Shown here in pieces: positions 43,634-43,707 of a stretch of 43,707 nucleotides of DNA. The DNA comes from Loigolactobacillus zhaoyuanensis (GTDB lineage Bacteria; Bacillota; Bacilli; Lactobacillales; Lactobacillaceae), in NCBI RefSeq assembly GCF_003946385.1, contig NZ_RHOE01000017.1, positions 1-43,707 of the forward strand, given 5' to 3'. Every line of letters begins with the position of its first letter. Position 1 is the first letter of the stretch. The notes below the pieces were generated by a model. It did not search any database, was not told where the DNA came from, and was given only the letters and a program-made list of their open reading frames with translations. The translations under genes and the position numbers were made by a program.

Positions 43634-43707
43634 TTAGGCGGCATTTTTAGCTTGATGCTTGTCCGTTGTTTTTTTATTTTGATGCCGAGCACCTGGATAA
43701 TGCCATG
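43634..43707 (-). CDS. C-terminal end of an unidentified minus-strand gene
   Basis: An open frame runs from the window edge to TAA at 43634-43636, giving 23 residues ending in a hydrophilic, lysine-rich tail (RHQNKKTTDKHQAKNAA) after WHYPGA. It is supported mainly by the strong terminator just behind the stop. A basic tail after aromatic residues is common at the end of membrane proteins, but no family is recognised. Confidence 0.45.
   Translation of the reverse strand, partial: WHYPGARHQNKKTTDKHQAKNAA

Noticed and set aside
1-43707. tRNA or rRNA genes
   Set aside because: No cloverleaf-like segments with TTCGANNC arms or rRNA-like blocks were noticed in any intergenic gap, though this was judged by eye only.
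43414-43707. Small protein gene in the right intergenic region
   Set aside because: Apart from the minus-strand tail at 43634-43707 no frame has a ribosome binding site or recognisable content; the region is mainly hairpins.

Overview
The window looks like a chromosomal segment of a low-GC Gram-positive lactic acid bacterium, probably Lactobacillaceae. AGGAGG-type ribosome binding sites, lactobacillus-type IS30/IS4 remnants, a CvpA protein, an LCP cell-wall protein, a two-CBS CNNM/HlyC protein and a giant 2-hydroxyacyl-CoA dehydratase activase all fit. The genus cannot be fixed from the sequence alone.

Layout. 1-1734: end of an IS30 element followed by a complete IS4-type element (161-1727) with 15-bp inverted repeats and a 7-bp target duplication. 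1852-5256: SWIM-zinc-finger SNF2 helicase. 5306-15437: aldaric acid (galactarate/glucarate) catabolism, with a CdaR-type regulator divergent from a CitMHS-family transporter, then garR, a glucarate dehydratase-like enolase, a DapA-family lyase, glycerate kinase, garD and a second glucarate dehydratase-like enolase. The dehydratases make 5-keto-4-deoxyglucarate. The usual GarL aldolase is absent, and the DapA-family protein is the obvious candidate to split it into pyruvate and tartronate semialdehyde. GarR and GarK would then carry the semialdehyde to 2-phosphoglycerate.

15527-23463: a zinc alcohol dehydrogenase, an AraC-type regulator and a divergent L-rhamnose operon (MFS transporter, rhaB, rhaM, rhaA, rhaD). 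The products would be dihydroxyacetone phosphate and L-lactaldehyde, and the dehydrogenase may reduce the latter. 23546-24262: YczE-like membrane protein with an apparently non-canonical start.

24263-28866: an unusual noncoding-rich stretch. It holds an IS110 transposase remnant and two inverted copies (24638-25466 and 28171-28866) of a large, imperfectly palindromic, hairpin-rich element. The copies flank an arylsulfate sulfotransferase lipoprotein and deoC. Stems at matching places in the copies keep pairing although bases differ, so this is the best candidate here for an undescribed structured element.

28872-43413: mostly housekeeping and stress genes: dps, a Gfo/Idh/MocA oxidoreductase, an LCP protein, a CNNM/HlyC protein, cvpA, a DHA2 drug exporter, an M20 peptidase, a tyrosine phosphatase broken by one in-frame stop codon, a TetR regulator, and a 1437-residue activase/dehydratase fusion. 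The right edge holds the tail of a minus-strand gene.
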